A DNA stretch of 64,000 nucleotides from Sulfuricella denitrificans skB26 (lineage in GTDB: Bacteria > Pseudomonadota > Gammaproteobacteria > Burkholderiales > Sulfuricellaceae), in assembly GCF_000297055.2 (NCBI RefSeq), contig NC_022357.1:744001-808000 (forward strand), given 5' to 3'. This document shows positions 16,621 to 24,988 of the stretch, piece after piece. Under the pieces are notes generated by a model. It made no database searches. It was not told the origin of the DNA and saw only the letters and a list, made by a program, of their open reading frames with translations. The position numbers and the translations under genes are program-made. Every line of letters starts with the position of its first letter. The first letter of the stretch is position 1.

Positions 16621-17327
16621 TGTGGCAGCTCGAATTGCAGGGTGGTAGCTTGGATCAGGGTGTCGGCCTTGCCGTCGGCGAGCTGGGTTTCGAGGCTGGC
16701 CTCGATCAACTGCATGCCGCCCTGGCGCAGGCGAATCGCCACCTTGCCGTCTTCGCCGCTGGTGACACGCGTATCGCCGCCGTAGGCGACCGGTACGCCG
16801 GCACGGGGCTGCTTGCGTTCGGTTACCAGCACTGTCAACTTGTCGCCTGGTTTGAGGCGGGCAGGGTCGCTCAGCGGCGTGAGTTCCAGCCCGTTGCTCA
16901 GTGGTTGCGCCACTGCGGGCGTCCAGCGGTCGATGCGCTTGACCGATTCCTCCGACAGCCAGCTTTCGACCACGCCGCTGGCCTGGTTTTTCGGCACGTT
17001 CCTGGTTTCCCATGCGGTCTTGCTCCAATAACCGGAGGAGAAGCTGACGAACAGCGCCGTGCAGTTCGCCGCGATGCGGACCGGGAAGCTTTTGACCAGG
17101 GCCGGGGAACGGGCAGCGCCACTGTCATCGACGCAGACCGCGCTTTTGGCAAAGGCTGGGTCGTAGTTCACAAACTCAGCGCCGGCGTGGGCCGAATGCC
17201 GGTGCCCCTGGTACAGGAGGTAGCCGTTGCTGTCTCTTTCCAGCCAGAGATCATGGGCGAGCGCAGGTAGGGTGCAGAGGAGAAGCGCCACTGCCAACAG
17301 ACTGATTTTCAGACTCTGATTTGCCAT
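16617..17327 (-). CDS. nikK: NikK-like periplasmic nickel-binding component (DUF4198)
   Basis: 236 aa. Signal peptide cleaved near LPALA, exposing HDLWLERD, the characteristic N-terminal His-Asp-Leu-Trp of DUF4198 proteins; GHRHSAH gives a further His cluster. The C-terminal half is an Ig/Cna-like domain (LKPGDKLTVLVTERKQPRAG, TSGEDGKVAIRL). First gene of the operon nikK-nikL-ORF32-nikM-nikQ-nikO. Presumed to capture or present Ni2+ outside the membrane. Confidence 0.82.
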   Translation of the reverse strand: MANQSLKISLLAVALLLCTLPALAHDLWLERDSNGYLLYQGHRHSAHAGAEFVNYDPAFAKSAVCVDDSGAARSPALVKSFPVRIAANCTALFVSFSSGYWSKTAWETRNVPKNQASGVVESWLSEESVKRIDRWTPAVAQPLSNGLELTPLSDPARLKPGDKLTVLVTERKQPRAGVPVAYGGDTRVTSGEDGKVAIRLRQGGMQLIEASLETQLADGKADTLIQATTLQFELPQ

Positions 17328-17363
17328 GTGGACATTCTGGCTCCGGCGCTTATGGATCAGGAA

Positions 17364-17400
17364 ATGTTATATGAAGAAATATAAAAACATCATACAACAT
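17364..17400. promoter_or_regulatory. Candidate NikR operator
   Basis: ATGTTATATGA and TCATACAACAT, 11-bp arms with one mismatch, separated by 15 bases. The inner half-sites ATATGA and TCATAC resemble the E. coli NikR consensus GTATGA-N16-TCATAC, with one base less spacing. It lies 37 bases upstream of the nikK start and 208 bases upstream of the hydrogenase operon. Confidence 0.6.
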
Positions 17401-17607
17401 GGTGCCGTGGATGCAAGTTTCCCGTCATAGCAGGGAAATCTTCAATCCAGATCTTGGGGAAACTTTTTTCCGATGGGCTGCCTGATTGAATTTTCAAATG
17501 ACCATACAGGATCATATTGTCTTTTTATAATTTTCTACTATGCTGTTATATATAAGACATAGGTGTCATCAATTCGTGTCGAACTTCAAACAGATCGGGA
17601 GCTATCG

Positions 17608-18783
17608 ATGAGCGAGAACAAGGTCAAAAGCAGCGAAAATATCGCGATGCTTGAAAACAGGCTGGGCATTTCGCGCCGCAGCTTTCTGCAATTGTGTGCA
17701 GCCATGGCTGCCACCATGGGCCTTCCGCCCGGTGCCGACGCGGCCATTGCCGCAGCGGTGGCGAGCAAAAAACGTCCTTCCGTCATCTGGCTGCACTTTC
17801 AGGAATGCACCGGCTGTACCGAATCCTTATTGCGCGCCGAGCATCCCACTCTGGAAAAGCTGATCCTGGACGTGATCTCGCTGGATTACCACGAGACCCT
17901 GTTCGCGGCGGCCGGCCATCAGGTCGAGGCGGCGCGTCGACTGGCGATGAAGGAGAACAAAGGCAAGTACCTGCTGGTGGTCGAGGGGGCGATTCCGACC
18001 AAGGACAAAGGCATCTACTGCAAAATCGGCGGCCAGACTGCAATCGACATGCTTAAGGAGTGCGCCGCTGATGCCGGCGCGGTGGTGGCAATCGGCAGCT
18101 GCTCCTCGTGGGGCGGCATGCCTTCTACCGGGCCGAATCCGACCGGCTCATCCAGCGCCGGCGAGGTGCTGGGCAAGGTGATCCCCAATATCCCGGGCTG
18201 CCCGCCCAACCCCTACAATTTCCTGTCGACGGTGGTGCACTTCCTGACTTTCGGTAAGCTGCCCGAGGTCGATCATCTGGGCCGTCCGAAATTTGCCTAT
18301 TCTCGCCTGATCCACGAAAACTGCGAACGCCGCGCCCATTTTGACGCTGGCCGCTTCGCCATGGAATTCGGCGACGTGGGCCACCGTAAAGGTTACTGCC
18401 TGTACAAACTGGGCTGCAAAGGACCGGAGACCTATGCCAACTGCCCGGCTATCCTGTTCGGCGATGTCGGCAACGCCAGCTGGCCGGTCGGTACCGGCCA
18501 TCCCTGCATCGGCTGCACCGAGAAGGGCATCGGCTTTACCAAACCGATCCATGCTTTGGCCGATCTGAAAAACGTCACACCACCATTGGGCTTCCCTCGC
18601 ATTGTTGAAGAGCAAGGCTCGGGTGCGACCATCGCTTCTGTCGCGGTAGTGGCTGGTGCTGCTGGCGCAGCTGTGGGTGCGGCGGCTGCGATGGCGCACA
18701 ATCTTGGCAAAGTGACTGTGCCGCCACCAGAAAACCCTGGCAAATCCGAGGCCAAGAAAGAACCTGAAAGGGCCGAGCCATGA
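17608..18783 (+). CDS. hybO: [NiFe] hydrogenase small subunit, Hyb type
   Basis: 391 aa from the ATG at 17608. Tat signal with RRSFLQ (Arg23-Arg24), so the dimer is exported folded. Proximal cluster ligands at CTGC (Cys67, Cys70) with a further Cys in SCSSWGG and IPGCPP; medial/distal cluster region HENCERR, CLYKLGCKGP and GHPCIGC. The C-terminus has a hydrophobic Ala-rich helix and a Lys/Glu tail (KSEAKKEPERAEP). Electron-transfer subunit of a periplasm-facing H2-oxidising enzyme. Order small subunit-HybA-HybB-large subunit is that of group 1c-type (E. coli hydrogenase-2-like) enzymes. Overlaps hybA by 4 bases. Confidence 0.95.
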   Translation: MSENKVKSSENIAMLENRLGISRRSFLQLCAAMAATMGLPPGADAAIAAAVASKKRPSVIWLHFQECTGCTESLLRAEHPTLEKLILDVISLDYHETLFAAAGHQVEAARRLAMKENKGKYLLVVEGAIPTKDKGIYCKIGGQTAIDMLKECAADAGAVVAIGSCSSWGGMPSTGPNPTGSSSAGEVLGKVIPNIPGCPPNPYNFLSTVVHFLTFGKLPEVDHLGRPKFAYSRLIHENCERRAHFDAGRFAMEFGDVGHRKGYCLYKLGCKGPETYANCPAILFGDVGNASWPVGTGHPCIGCTEKGIGFTKPIHALADLKNVTPPLGFPRIVEEQGSGATIASVAVVAGAAGAAVGAAAAMAHNLGKVTVPPPENPGKSEAKKEPERAEP

Positions 18784-19745
18784 AACGGCGAGAATTCCTG
18801 AAAGGCGCACTGGCTGGTGGAGCATTGCTTGCTACAAGTTCACCTGCCGAGGCGCGCCCCAACAAAACCATGCCACCTGAGGCAGTCGGACTGCTTTACG
18901 ACAGCACCTTGTGCATCGGCTGCAAGGCTTGTGTAGCAGCCTGCAAGGAGGCCAACGATATGCCGCCGGAGTTCTCCACAGTAGAGCAATACTGGGATAC
19001 CCCGCTGGATATATCGGGCAAAACCCTCAACGTCATCAAGATGTACAAAGAGGGTAGCGGGGCCACTAAAGACAGTGAACATAACGGCCATGCTTTCATG
19101 AAGTTTTCCTGTCTGCACTGTGTCGATCCGTCCTGCGTGTCGGCTTGTCCGGTATCGGCAATGACCAAAGATCCGGTCAACGGTATTGTCAGTCATGACA
19201 AGAGTGCCTGTATCGGGTGTCGCTACTGTGTGGCGGCGTGTCCGTTCGGCGTGCCGCGCTTCCAGTATGACCGGCCATTTCCGCAGATTACCAAGTGCCA
19301 GTTGTGCAAACATCGTATGGCTGAAGGCCAGTACGCTGCTTGTGCTTACGTCTGTCCGACTGGCGCTACCCTGTTCGGAAAAATGACTGATCTGAACGCC
19401 GAGGCCAAGCGCCGGTTGGCACTGAAGCCTGGGGAAGATACAGAATTTCCGCGCGGAAACCTGACTACCCACGACCAGTCATCCTTCCCTGCCAAAGCGG
19501 CAAAGTATTTACCGCAGATCTACGGAGATAAGGAACTGGGAGGTACCCAGATGATCAAGTTGTCTGCCGTACCGTTCGAGAAACTGGGTATGCCCACGTT
19601 ACCGGAGCGCTCTTATGCGGCTACTTCCGAGACCATGCAGCATACGCTGTACGGTGGATTGGTGTTACCACTGGTGTTTCTTGGCGGGTTGACATTCATC
19701 GCCAAGCGCAACGTCAAGAATGACGGTGAAGACGAGAAAGAATAA
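18780..19745 (+). CDS. hybA: HybA, four-cluster ferredoxin subunit
   Basis: 321 aa. Tat-type signal (KRREFLKG), then four Cys-rich blocks: CIGCKACVAAC, CLHCVDPSCVSACPV, CIGCRYCVAACPFG, and CQLC with CAYVCPTG, ligating four [4Fe-4S] clusters as in DmsB/NrfC-type proteins. One membrane helix near the C-terminus (LYGGLVLPLVFLGGLTFI) and a short charged tail. Carries electrons between HybO and the membrane subunit HybB. Confidence 0.94.
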   Translation: MKRREFLKGALAGGALLATSSPAEARPNKTMPPEAVGLLYDSTLCIGCKACVAACKEANDMPPEFSTVEQYWDTPLDISGKTLNVIKMYKEGSGATKDSEHNGHAFMKFSCLHCVDPSCVSACPVSAMTKDPVNGIVSHDKSACIGCRYCVAACPFGVPRFQYDRPFPQITKCQLCKHRMAEGQYAACAYVCPTGATLFGKMTDLNAEAKRRLALKPGEDTEFPRGNLTTHDQSSFPAKAAKYLPQIYGDKELGGTQMIKLSAVPFEKLGMPTLPERSYAATSETMQHTLYGGLVLPLVFLGGLTFIAKRNVKNDGEDEKE

Positions 19746-19755
19746 GGAGACTTCA

Positions 19756-20910
19756 ATGTCGGCAACTCACAACCATCCTGCTCCCGCCCCGCTTGGCGGT
19801 CCGCTGGTTACTCCGGTGACAATCACGCTGGCCATTCTGGTGGCTGTCGCTTTCATCATTCTGGGCATCCGTTTCGTCCTGGGCATAGGCGCAGTGACCA
19901 ACGTCAGCGACGGTTATCCTTTCGGTATCTGGATCGCCTACGATGTCGTGGTCGGCTCGGCTTTTGCCTGTGGCGGATATGCCATGGCAATTTTGGTCTA
20001 TATCTTCAACAAGGGCGAATATCACCCGATGGTGCGGCCGGCTCTGCTGGCTTCGATGTTCGGCTATACCCTGGCCGGTGCCTCGGTGATTTTTGATCTG
20101 GGTCGCTACTGGAACACCTGGCATATTTTCTGGCCGGGTTATGCCCAGGTTAACTCGGTGATGTTTGAAGTGGCGGTGTGTATTACGGCTTACATTGTCG
20201 TAATGATGATTGAATTTTCACCGGCATTCCTGGAAAAATTCGGCCTCAAGGATATCCATAAAAAACTCAACAAAGTGCTGTTTTTTATTATTGCCCTGGG
20301 CGTGTTGCTGCCTTCCATGCACCAATCATCGCTGGGCTCGCTGATTGTCGTGTTCGGCAACCAGATTCATCCGCTGTGGCAGACCGTCATGCTGCCGCTG
20401 TTGTATCTGTTGACTGCGGTGATGATCGGCTTTGCCATCGTGATCTTTGAATCCTGTCTGTCGTCGAGTGGCTTCAAACGGCCATTGGAATTGCATCTTC
20501 TGACCAAGCTGTCACGCCTGATGACCGGCATGCTGGTGGTTTATCTGGTGGTGCGACTGACTGATCTGGCGGTGCGCGGTGTGCTCGGATATATCTTCGA
20601 ACCCAGCCTAGAGGCTGTCATGTTCTGGGTAGAAATGGGCTTGTTCATCGCTCCGCTGTTCATATTGTGGCAGCCCGCATCAAGGGTAAAGCCGGTCAGG
20701 TTATTTGTTTCTGCATTTTGCCTGTTGTTTGCCGGGTTTTTCCTGCGCATCAATGCCTTCCTGGTGGGTTATGAAACCGGGGCGGGCTGGCACTATTTTC
20801 CGGCGGTACCGGAAATCATGGTTAGCGTAGGCTTGGTTGCGCTGGAAATACTGGGTTACATCGTGCTGGTGCGCTACCTGCCGATTCTTCCCAGGGAAGA
20901 AAAAATCTAG
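19756..20910 (+). CDS. hybB: HybB, NrfD-family membrane subunit
   Basis: 384 aa from the ATG at 19756, AAGGAGA 7 bases upstream. Nine to ten membrane segments; typical NrfD/HybB features include FGIWIAYDV near the first helix and GYETGAGWHYFPAVPE near the last. Haem-free quinone-interacting membrane anchor; hydrogenase-2 can both feed quinone and run in reverse with proton motive force. Ends 9 bases before the large-subunit start. Confidence 0.93.
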   Translation: MSATHNHPAPAPLGGPLVTPVTITLAILVAVAFIILGIRFVLGIGAVTNVSDGYPFGIWIAYDVVVGSAFACGGYAMAILVYIFNKGEYHPMVRPALLASMFGYTLAGASVIFDLGRYWNTWHIFWPGYAQVNSVMFEVAVCITAYIVVMMIEFSPAFLEKFGLKDIHKKLNKVLFFIIALGVLLPSMHQSSLGSLIVVFGNQIHPLWQTVMLPLLYLLTAVMIGFAIVIFESCLSSSGFKRPLELHLLTKLSRLMTGMLVVYLVVRLTDLAVRGVLGYIFEPSLEAVMFWVEMGLFIAPLFILWQPASRVKPVRLFVSAFCLLFAGFFLRINAFLVGYETGAGWHYFPAVPEIMVSVGLVALEILGYIVLVRYLPILPREEKI

Positions 20911-20919
20911 GAGATGAGC

Positions 20920-22623
20920 ATGGGAACAAGAATCACGATTGATCCGATCACCCGGATTGAGGGCCACCTCAGAATCGATTGCCAGGTGGACGGCGGAAAA
21001 GTCACCAAATCCTGGGCTTCCGGCCAGATGTGGCGTGGCGTCGAGGAGATCCTGCTGGGGCGTGATCCGCGCGATGCCTGGGCGATCACCCAGCGCATCT
21101 GCGGTGTGTGTACTACGGTGCATGCTATCGCCTCGGTGCGTGCGGTGGAAAATGCCCTGAACCTGGAAGTGCCGCTCAACGCCCAGTACATCCGCAACCT
21201 GATCATCACGGCCCACGCTATTCATGACCATATCGTGCACTTTTATCACCTCTCCGCGCTGGATTGGGTGGACGTGACTTCCGCGCTCAAGGGTGACCCG
21301 GCCAAGACCGCGCTGTTGGCCGAGAGCTTGTCCACCTGGAGCGGCAACAGCCAGCAGGAGTTCACCAAGGTCAAGGAGCGGCTCAGCGGTTTTGTCGGCA
21401 CCGGCCAGCTGGGCATTTTTACCAACGGCTACTGGGGGCACCCGGCGATGAAATTGTCGCCCGAGGTGAACCTGCTGGCGGTGACGCACTACCTGCAGGC
21501 ACTCGATGTGCAGCGCAAGGCCAACAAGATCGTTGCCGTTCTCGGTTCGAAAACGCCGCACATCCAGAACATGGCGGTGGGCGGCGTGGCTAACCCGATC
21601 GCGCTGGATTCGCAATCTGTCCTGACGGTGGAACGCCTGCTGGCGATCAAAACCTGGATCGACGAACTGGCGGATTTTGTCAAGAATGTTTATCTGGTTG
21701 ACGTGGCGGCAATCGGTGCATTTTATGCAGACTGGACCCAGATCGGTACTGGTATCACCGATTATCTTTCGGTGCCGGATATCCCGCTCGACACCAAGGG
21801 CACGCAATTCGCCCTGCCCGGCGGCTACATTCCCGGCGGCGACCTGTCCAAGTTCCACGCGATCAAGAGCTTCAGCGATCCGTATTTCCGCGATGGTGTC
21901 GAGGAAAGCGTCAAGCATGCCTGGTACAAAGGCGGCAAGGGCGCATTGCATCCCTACAAGGGTGAAACCGTACCTGAATACACCGACTTCCAGGACAACG
22001 GAAAATACTCCTGGGTCAAGTCGCCCACCTTCTACAGCAAACCGGCCCAGGTTGGCCCGCTGGCACGGGTTCTGGCGATGGTGGCGGCCAATTATGAGCC
22101 TGCCGTCAAATACGTCACCCAGACCCTCGATCTGGTCGGTACGATTGCAAAGACCAAGGTGCCGGTGGCGGCACTACATTCCACTATCGGCAGACATGCT
22201 GCCCGCGCTGTGTCGTGCGCGTTACAGGTCGATGTGCTGGGAAGCCAGTGGCAGATGCTGGTGGACAACATCGCCAAGGGCGACGTGAAAACCTTCAACA
22301 AGCCGGTATTTCCGAAAGGCGAAATCAGTGGCGTCGGTTTCCACGAAGCGCCACGCGGCGTGCTGTCGCACTGGGTAGTGATCAAGGATGGCAAGATCAC
22401 CAACTACCAGGCGGTCGTGCCGACTACCTGGAATGCCGCGCCGCGCAACGAGAACGATGCTATCGGACCGTATGAAGCGTCGCTCCTGAACACCCCTGTG
22501 GCCGATCCGGAGCGCCCGCTCGAAGTGCTGCGCACCGTGCACTCCTTCGACCCATGTCTGGCCTGTGCCGTGCATGTGCTCGACGACGAGCAGCGCGAGG
22601 TGGTGAAAGTCAAGGTGCTTTAA
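20920..22623 (+). CDS. hybC: [NiFe] hydrogenase large subunit, Hyb type
   Basis: 567 aa from the ATG at 20920; AGGAG sits 7 bases before it, whereas it abuts the ATG at 20914. Holds the NiFe(CN)2CO active site. N-terminal L1 motif RICGVC (Cys61, Cys64) and C-terminal L2 motif DPCLACAVH (Cys546, Cys549, His552) supply the four Ni ligands. HybD should cleave after His552, removing a 15-residue tail. Conserved GHLRID near the start. Full length with no missing ligand. Confidence 0.96.
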   Translation: MGTRITIDPITRIEGHLRIDCQVDGGKVTKSWASGQMWRGVEEILLGRDPRDAWAITQRICGVCTTVHAIASVRAVENALNLEVPLNAQYIRNLIITAHAIHDHIVHFYHLSALDWVDVTSALKGDPAKTALLAESLSTWSGNSQQEFTKVKERLSGFVGTGQLGIFTNGYWGHPAMKLSPEVNLLAVTHYLQALDVQRKANKIVAVLGSKTPHIQNMAVGGVANPIALDSQSVLTVERLLAIKTWIDELADFVKNVYLVDVAAIGAFYADWTQIGTGITDYLSVPDIPLDTKGTQFALPGGYIPGGDLSKFHAIKSFSDPYFRDGVEESVKHAWYKGGKGALHPYKGETVPEYTDFQDNGKYSWVKSPTFYSKPAQVGPLARVLAMVAANYEPAVKYVTQTLDLVGTIAKTKVPVAALHSTIGRHAARAVSCALQVDVLGSQWQMLVDNIAKGDVKTFNKPVFPKGEISGVGFHEAPRGVLSHWVVIKDGKITNYQAVVPTTWNAAPRNENDAIGPYEASLLNTPVADPERPLEVLRTVHSFDPCLACAVHVLDDEQREVVKVKVL

Positions 22624-22626
22624 ATG

Positions 22627-22727
22627 CGGTGAGGAGTAAGGGGTTAGGAGTGAGGAGGAAAGTCAGAAGCCGCCGAACTCCCGGTTTTACTCCTCACGCC
22701 TCACTCTTCGCTCCTCACTCTGGGTTG
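22627..22727. repeat. Inverted heptamer-like repeats between hybC and hybD
   Basis: GTGAGGAGTAAGG and TTAGGAGTGAGGAGG on the left face ACTCCTCACGCCTCACTC and GCTCCTCACTC on the right: degenerate copies of a 7-base word (ACTCCTC or its complement) that can fold back. This is the only long gap inside the hydrogenase operon, and the hairpin may set relative expression of the structural and maturation genes. Confidence 0.55.
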
Positions 22728-22734
22728 AAATATT

Positions 22735-23226
22735 ATGCGCATAATCATTCTTGGTGTCGGCAACATCCTGCTTTCCGACGAAGGTATCGGGGTGCGTGCG
22801 GTCGAGTCGCTCAAGCGCGAATACCGCCTGCCGCAGGGAGTGGAAGTGATCGACGGCGGCACCTCGGCGATGGAGATGCTCGACGACATCGCCTGTGTCG
22901 ATCATCTGATCATCGTCGACGCGGTGCGCAGCGGCAAGCCACCGGGCACCATGGTGAGAATCGCTGGCGACGCGGTGCCGGTGTTCTTCAAAACCAAGCT
23001 GTCGCCGCACCAGATCGGCTTGTCCGACGTGCTGGCCACGCTCGTTCTGACCGGAGAGCAGCCGGGTGGCGTGACCGTGATCGGGGTGGAACCTAACTCT
23101 CTGGCCACCGGTATGGCGTTGACACCGCAGATCGAGGCGCTGTTGCCGAAAGTGGTGGCGCAGCTGGTTGAAGAGTTGCGGCAACACGGCATGGCAGCTG
23201 AACGTGTCGAGGAGGAGGTGGCCTGA
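22735..23226 (+). CDS. hybD: Hydrogenase maturation endopeptidase
   Basis: 163 aa. Begins IIILGVGNILLSDEGIGVRA, the family N-terminus with the conserved Asn and Glu/Asp that bind nickel; DGGTSAMEMLDDI and DAVRSGKPPGT follow, and HQIGLSDVL carries the third ligand His. It removes the C-terminal peptide of HybC after nickel insertion. TGATG overlap with the following hypC. Confidence 0.94.
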   Translation: MRIIILGVGNILLSDEGIGVRAVESLKREYRLPQGVEVIDGGTSAMEMLDDIACVDHLIIVDAVRSGKPPGTMVRIAGDAVPVFFKTKLSPHQIGLSDVLATLVLTGEQPGGVTVIGVEPNSLATGMALTPQIEALLPKVVAQLVEELRQHGMAAERVEEEVA

Positions 23227-23456
23227 TGTGCATGGCGATCCCCTCACGCATCGTCGAACTGGTCGGTGAAATGGCCACGGTCGAGGCCTTCGGAGAATTG
23301 CGCAGCATCAGCCTGATGTTGATGAACGACGAGGTTGCCCTCGGTGACTATGTGCTGGTGCAGGCCGGCGGCTTCGCCTACGATCGCGTCGAGCATCAGG
23401 TCGCGCAGGAAGCGCTGCAAATTTTGGGTCGGGTGGTGGGTTTGCCACAGGCTTAA
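23226..23456 (+). CDS. hybG: HypC/HybG-family chaperone, first copy
   Basis: 76 aa starting MCMAIPSRI; Cys2 carries the Fe(CN)2CO unit in this family. GDYVLVQAGGFAYDRV is the usual central block. Position inside the structural part of the operon suggests it is the HybC-specific chaperone (HybG role), while the second copy at 28338 serves with HypD. It starts inside the hybD stop (TGATG). Confidence 0.9.
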   Translation: MCMAIPSRIVELVGEMATVEAFGELRSISLMLMNDEVALGDYVLVQAGGFAYDRVEHQVAQEALQILGRVVGLPQA

Positions 23457-23517
23457 TGTCGGGTCTTTTCGGTTATGATTGAGTTGGCCGGCATGGCCAA
23501 CTTTTTTGTCAGACCTT

Positions 23518-24642
23518 GTGAATCTCGAAGCTAAAATCCACATCAAATTGCACTGGGATGGACGGCGCATCTGCCGGGCAGAACTACAGCCACGTCCGCT
23601 GGTGAGGGCGACCGAACTGGTGCGGGGCAAGCCGGCCGGGCAGGCGGCGGTCGTGATCCCCATGCTGTTCAGTATTTGCGGCAAGGCGCAGGGCGCGGCT
23701 GCTGCCGTGGCATTGGCGTTCGCTCAGGGGGGCGAGCCGGCCCATGCCGCGAAGTGGGAACGGCTGGTGCTGGCCGAGGCGCTGCAGGAGTTGCTGTGGC
23801 GATTCCTGCTGGATTTGCCAAAAGCCATGGGTGGCCAGGGTAATGCTGCCCTGCTGGCCTCATTGCGCAAGAGCCTGGCGCAGGCTGCGGCAGGCCAGGA
23901 CGAGGCGACCTGGCAAACGTTTGCGGTGCAAGCTGAAACGGCGCTGAGCCAAGCCATCCTCGCTATGCCTGTCGCCGACTGGCGAAAATTAACCGACCTT
24001 GAGCAGTTATCGGAATGGCTGCACCGGGCCGATACCGAAACTGCGAGCAACCTGCTGGAACTATGGAACGGTGCGGGCCGCTGGGGTGACGGTGGGGCTG
24101 TCTTGATGCCAGCCGCCAGCCGCGAACGGATACTGAACGAGGTGCTGCCCGGCTTGGAGAGCGATGAGAATTTTGCTCAGCGTCCCCATTGGCAGGGGCG
24201 GGTGATGGAAACCGGATCCCCGGCGCGGCTACAAACGCATCCCGTGCTGGTGCAACTCCTGCGGCAGGAGGGAGTGTCGATTCTGGTCCGTTTCCTGGCG
24301 CGTCTGTTCGAGATAGTGGAGTTGCTCGACTGGCTGCGCGAGCCGGCGACAAAGCCGCACTGGGTGCAGGGGGCTGCGCTGGGGCAGGGTATCGGACTGG
24401 CTTGGGTGCAGACCGCGCGTGGCCTGCTGTTGCATCGTGCAGAACTGGACGGGCAGGGCGACGTGGTGGATTACCGCATCGTTGCGCCCACCGAATGGAA
24501 TTTTCATCCGGCTGGCGCCTGCGTCAAAGCGTTGACGGGAAAACCCGCGACCAGCGCCGATGAGGCGCGGCGCGGCGCCGAACTGCTGGTGCAGGCGCTG
24601 GACCCCTGTGTCGCCTATACGATTGAGGTGGAGCATGCATGA
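23518..24642 (+). CDS. hupK: HupK-like degenerate large-subunit paralogue
   Basis: 374 aa from a GTG at 23518 (a TTG at 23479 is an alternative; neither has a clear Shine-Dalgarno). It keeps the outline of a NiFe large subunit but with broken metal sites: SICGKAQ in place of RICGVC, and DPCVAYTIE in place of DPCxxCxxH, so one Cys of each pair remains and the His is lost. HPAGACVKAL and APTEWNFHP match large-subunit blocks near the C-terminus. HupK-type proteins are proposed scaffolds for cofactor assembly. Its last 8 bases overlap hypA. Confidence 0.8.
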   Translation: MNLEAKIHIKLHWDGRRICRAELQPRPLVRATELVRGKPAGQAAVVIPMLFSICGKAQGAAAAVALAFAQGGEPAHAAKWERLVLAEALQELLWRFLLDLPKAMGGQGNAALLASLRKSLAQAAAGQDEATWQTFAVQAETALSQAILAMPVADWRKLTDLEQLSEWLHRADTETASNLLELWNGAGRWGDGGAVLMPAASRERILNEVLPGLESDENFAQRPHWQGRVMETGSPARLQTHPVLVQLLRQEGVSILVRFLARLFEIVELLDWLREPATKPHWVQGAALGQGIGLAWVQTARGLLLHRAELDGQGDVVDYRIVAPTEWNFHPAGACVKALTGKPATSADEARRGAELLVQALDPCVAYTIEVEHA

Positions 24643-24976
24643 AATGTCCCTCGCCCAGGGGGTGCTGCAGGTGATCGAAGACAGTGCCCGGTCCAACGCC
24701 TTTACCCGAGTGAAGACGGTGTGGCTGGAGATCGGCGAATTGTCCGGGGCGGATGTCGAGGCGATGCGGTTTTGCTTCGATGCAGTGGTCAAGGGCACGC
24801 TGGCGGAGGGTGCCCAGTTGGAGGTTATCGCAACCGAAGGACAGGGGCGTTGTCTCACTTGTGGCCAAACTGTTCATATCCAGCTACGCTATGAGCCTTG
24901 CCCTCTGTGTGGCTGTTATCCCGTTGAACCGACCGGTGGGCTGGAGATGAAGGTCAAGGAACTCGAAGTGGAATAA
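24635..24976 (+). CDS. hypA: HypA, nickel insertion protein
   Basis: 113 aa from the ATG at 24635, giving the family start MHEMSLAQ with His2 as Ni ligand. Zinc site CLTC...CPLC near the C-terminus (Cys pairs in GRCLTCG and CPLCG). Delivers nickel to the large subunit with HypB. It overlaps hupK by 8 bases and is followed 12 bases later by hypB. Confidence 0.95.
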   Translation: MHEMSLAQGVLQVIEDSARSNAFTRVKTVWLEIGELSGADVEAMRFCFDAVVKGTLAEGAQLEVIATEGQGRCLTCGQTVHIQLRYEPCPLCGCYPVEPTGGLEMKVKELEVE

Positions 24977-24988
24977 AGGAGAATTCAA

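Noticed and set aside
17486-17497. TTGA-ATTT-TCAA as an FNR/CRP-type box upstream of the hydrogenase
   Set aside because: Spacing between half-sites is 4 bases; the FNR consensus TTGAT-N4-ATCAA needs 6 between TTGA and TCAA.
17328-17607. Cobalamin or NiCo riboswitch before the nickel transporter
   Set aside because: No B12-box or NiCo-type four-helix pattern seen; the NikR-like dyad explains regulation better.
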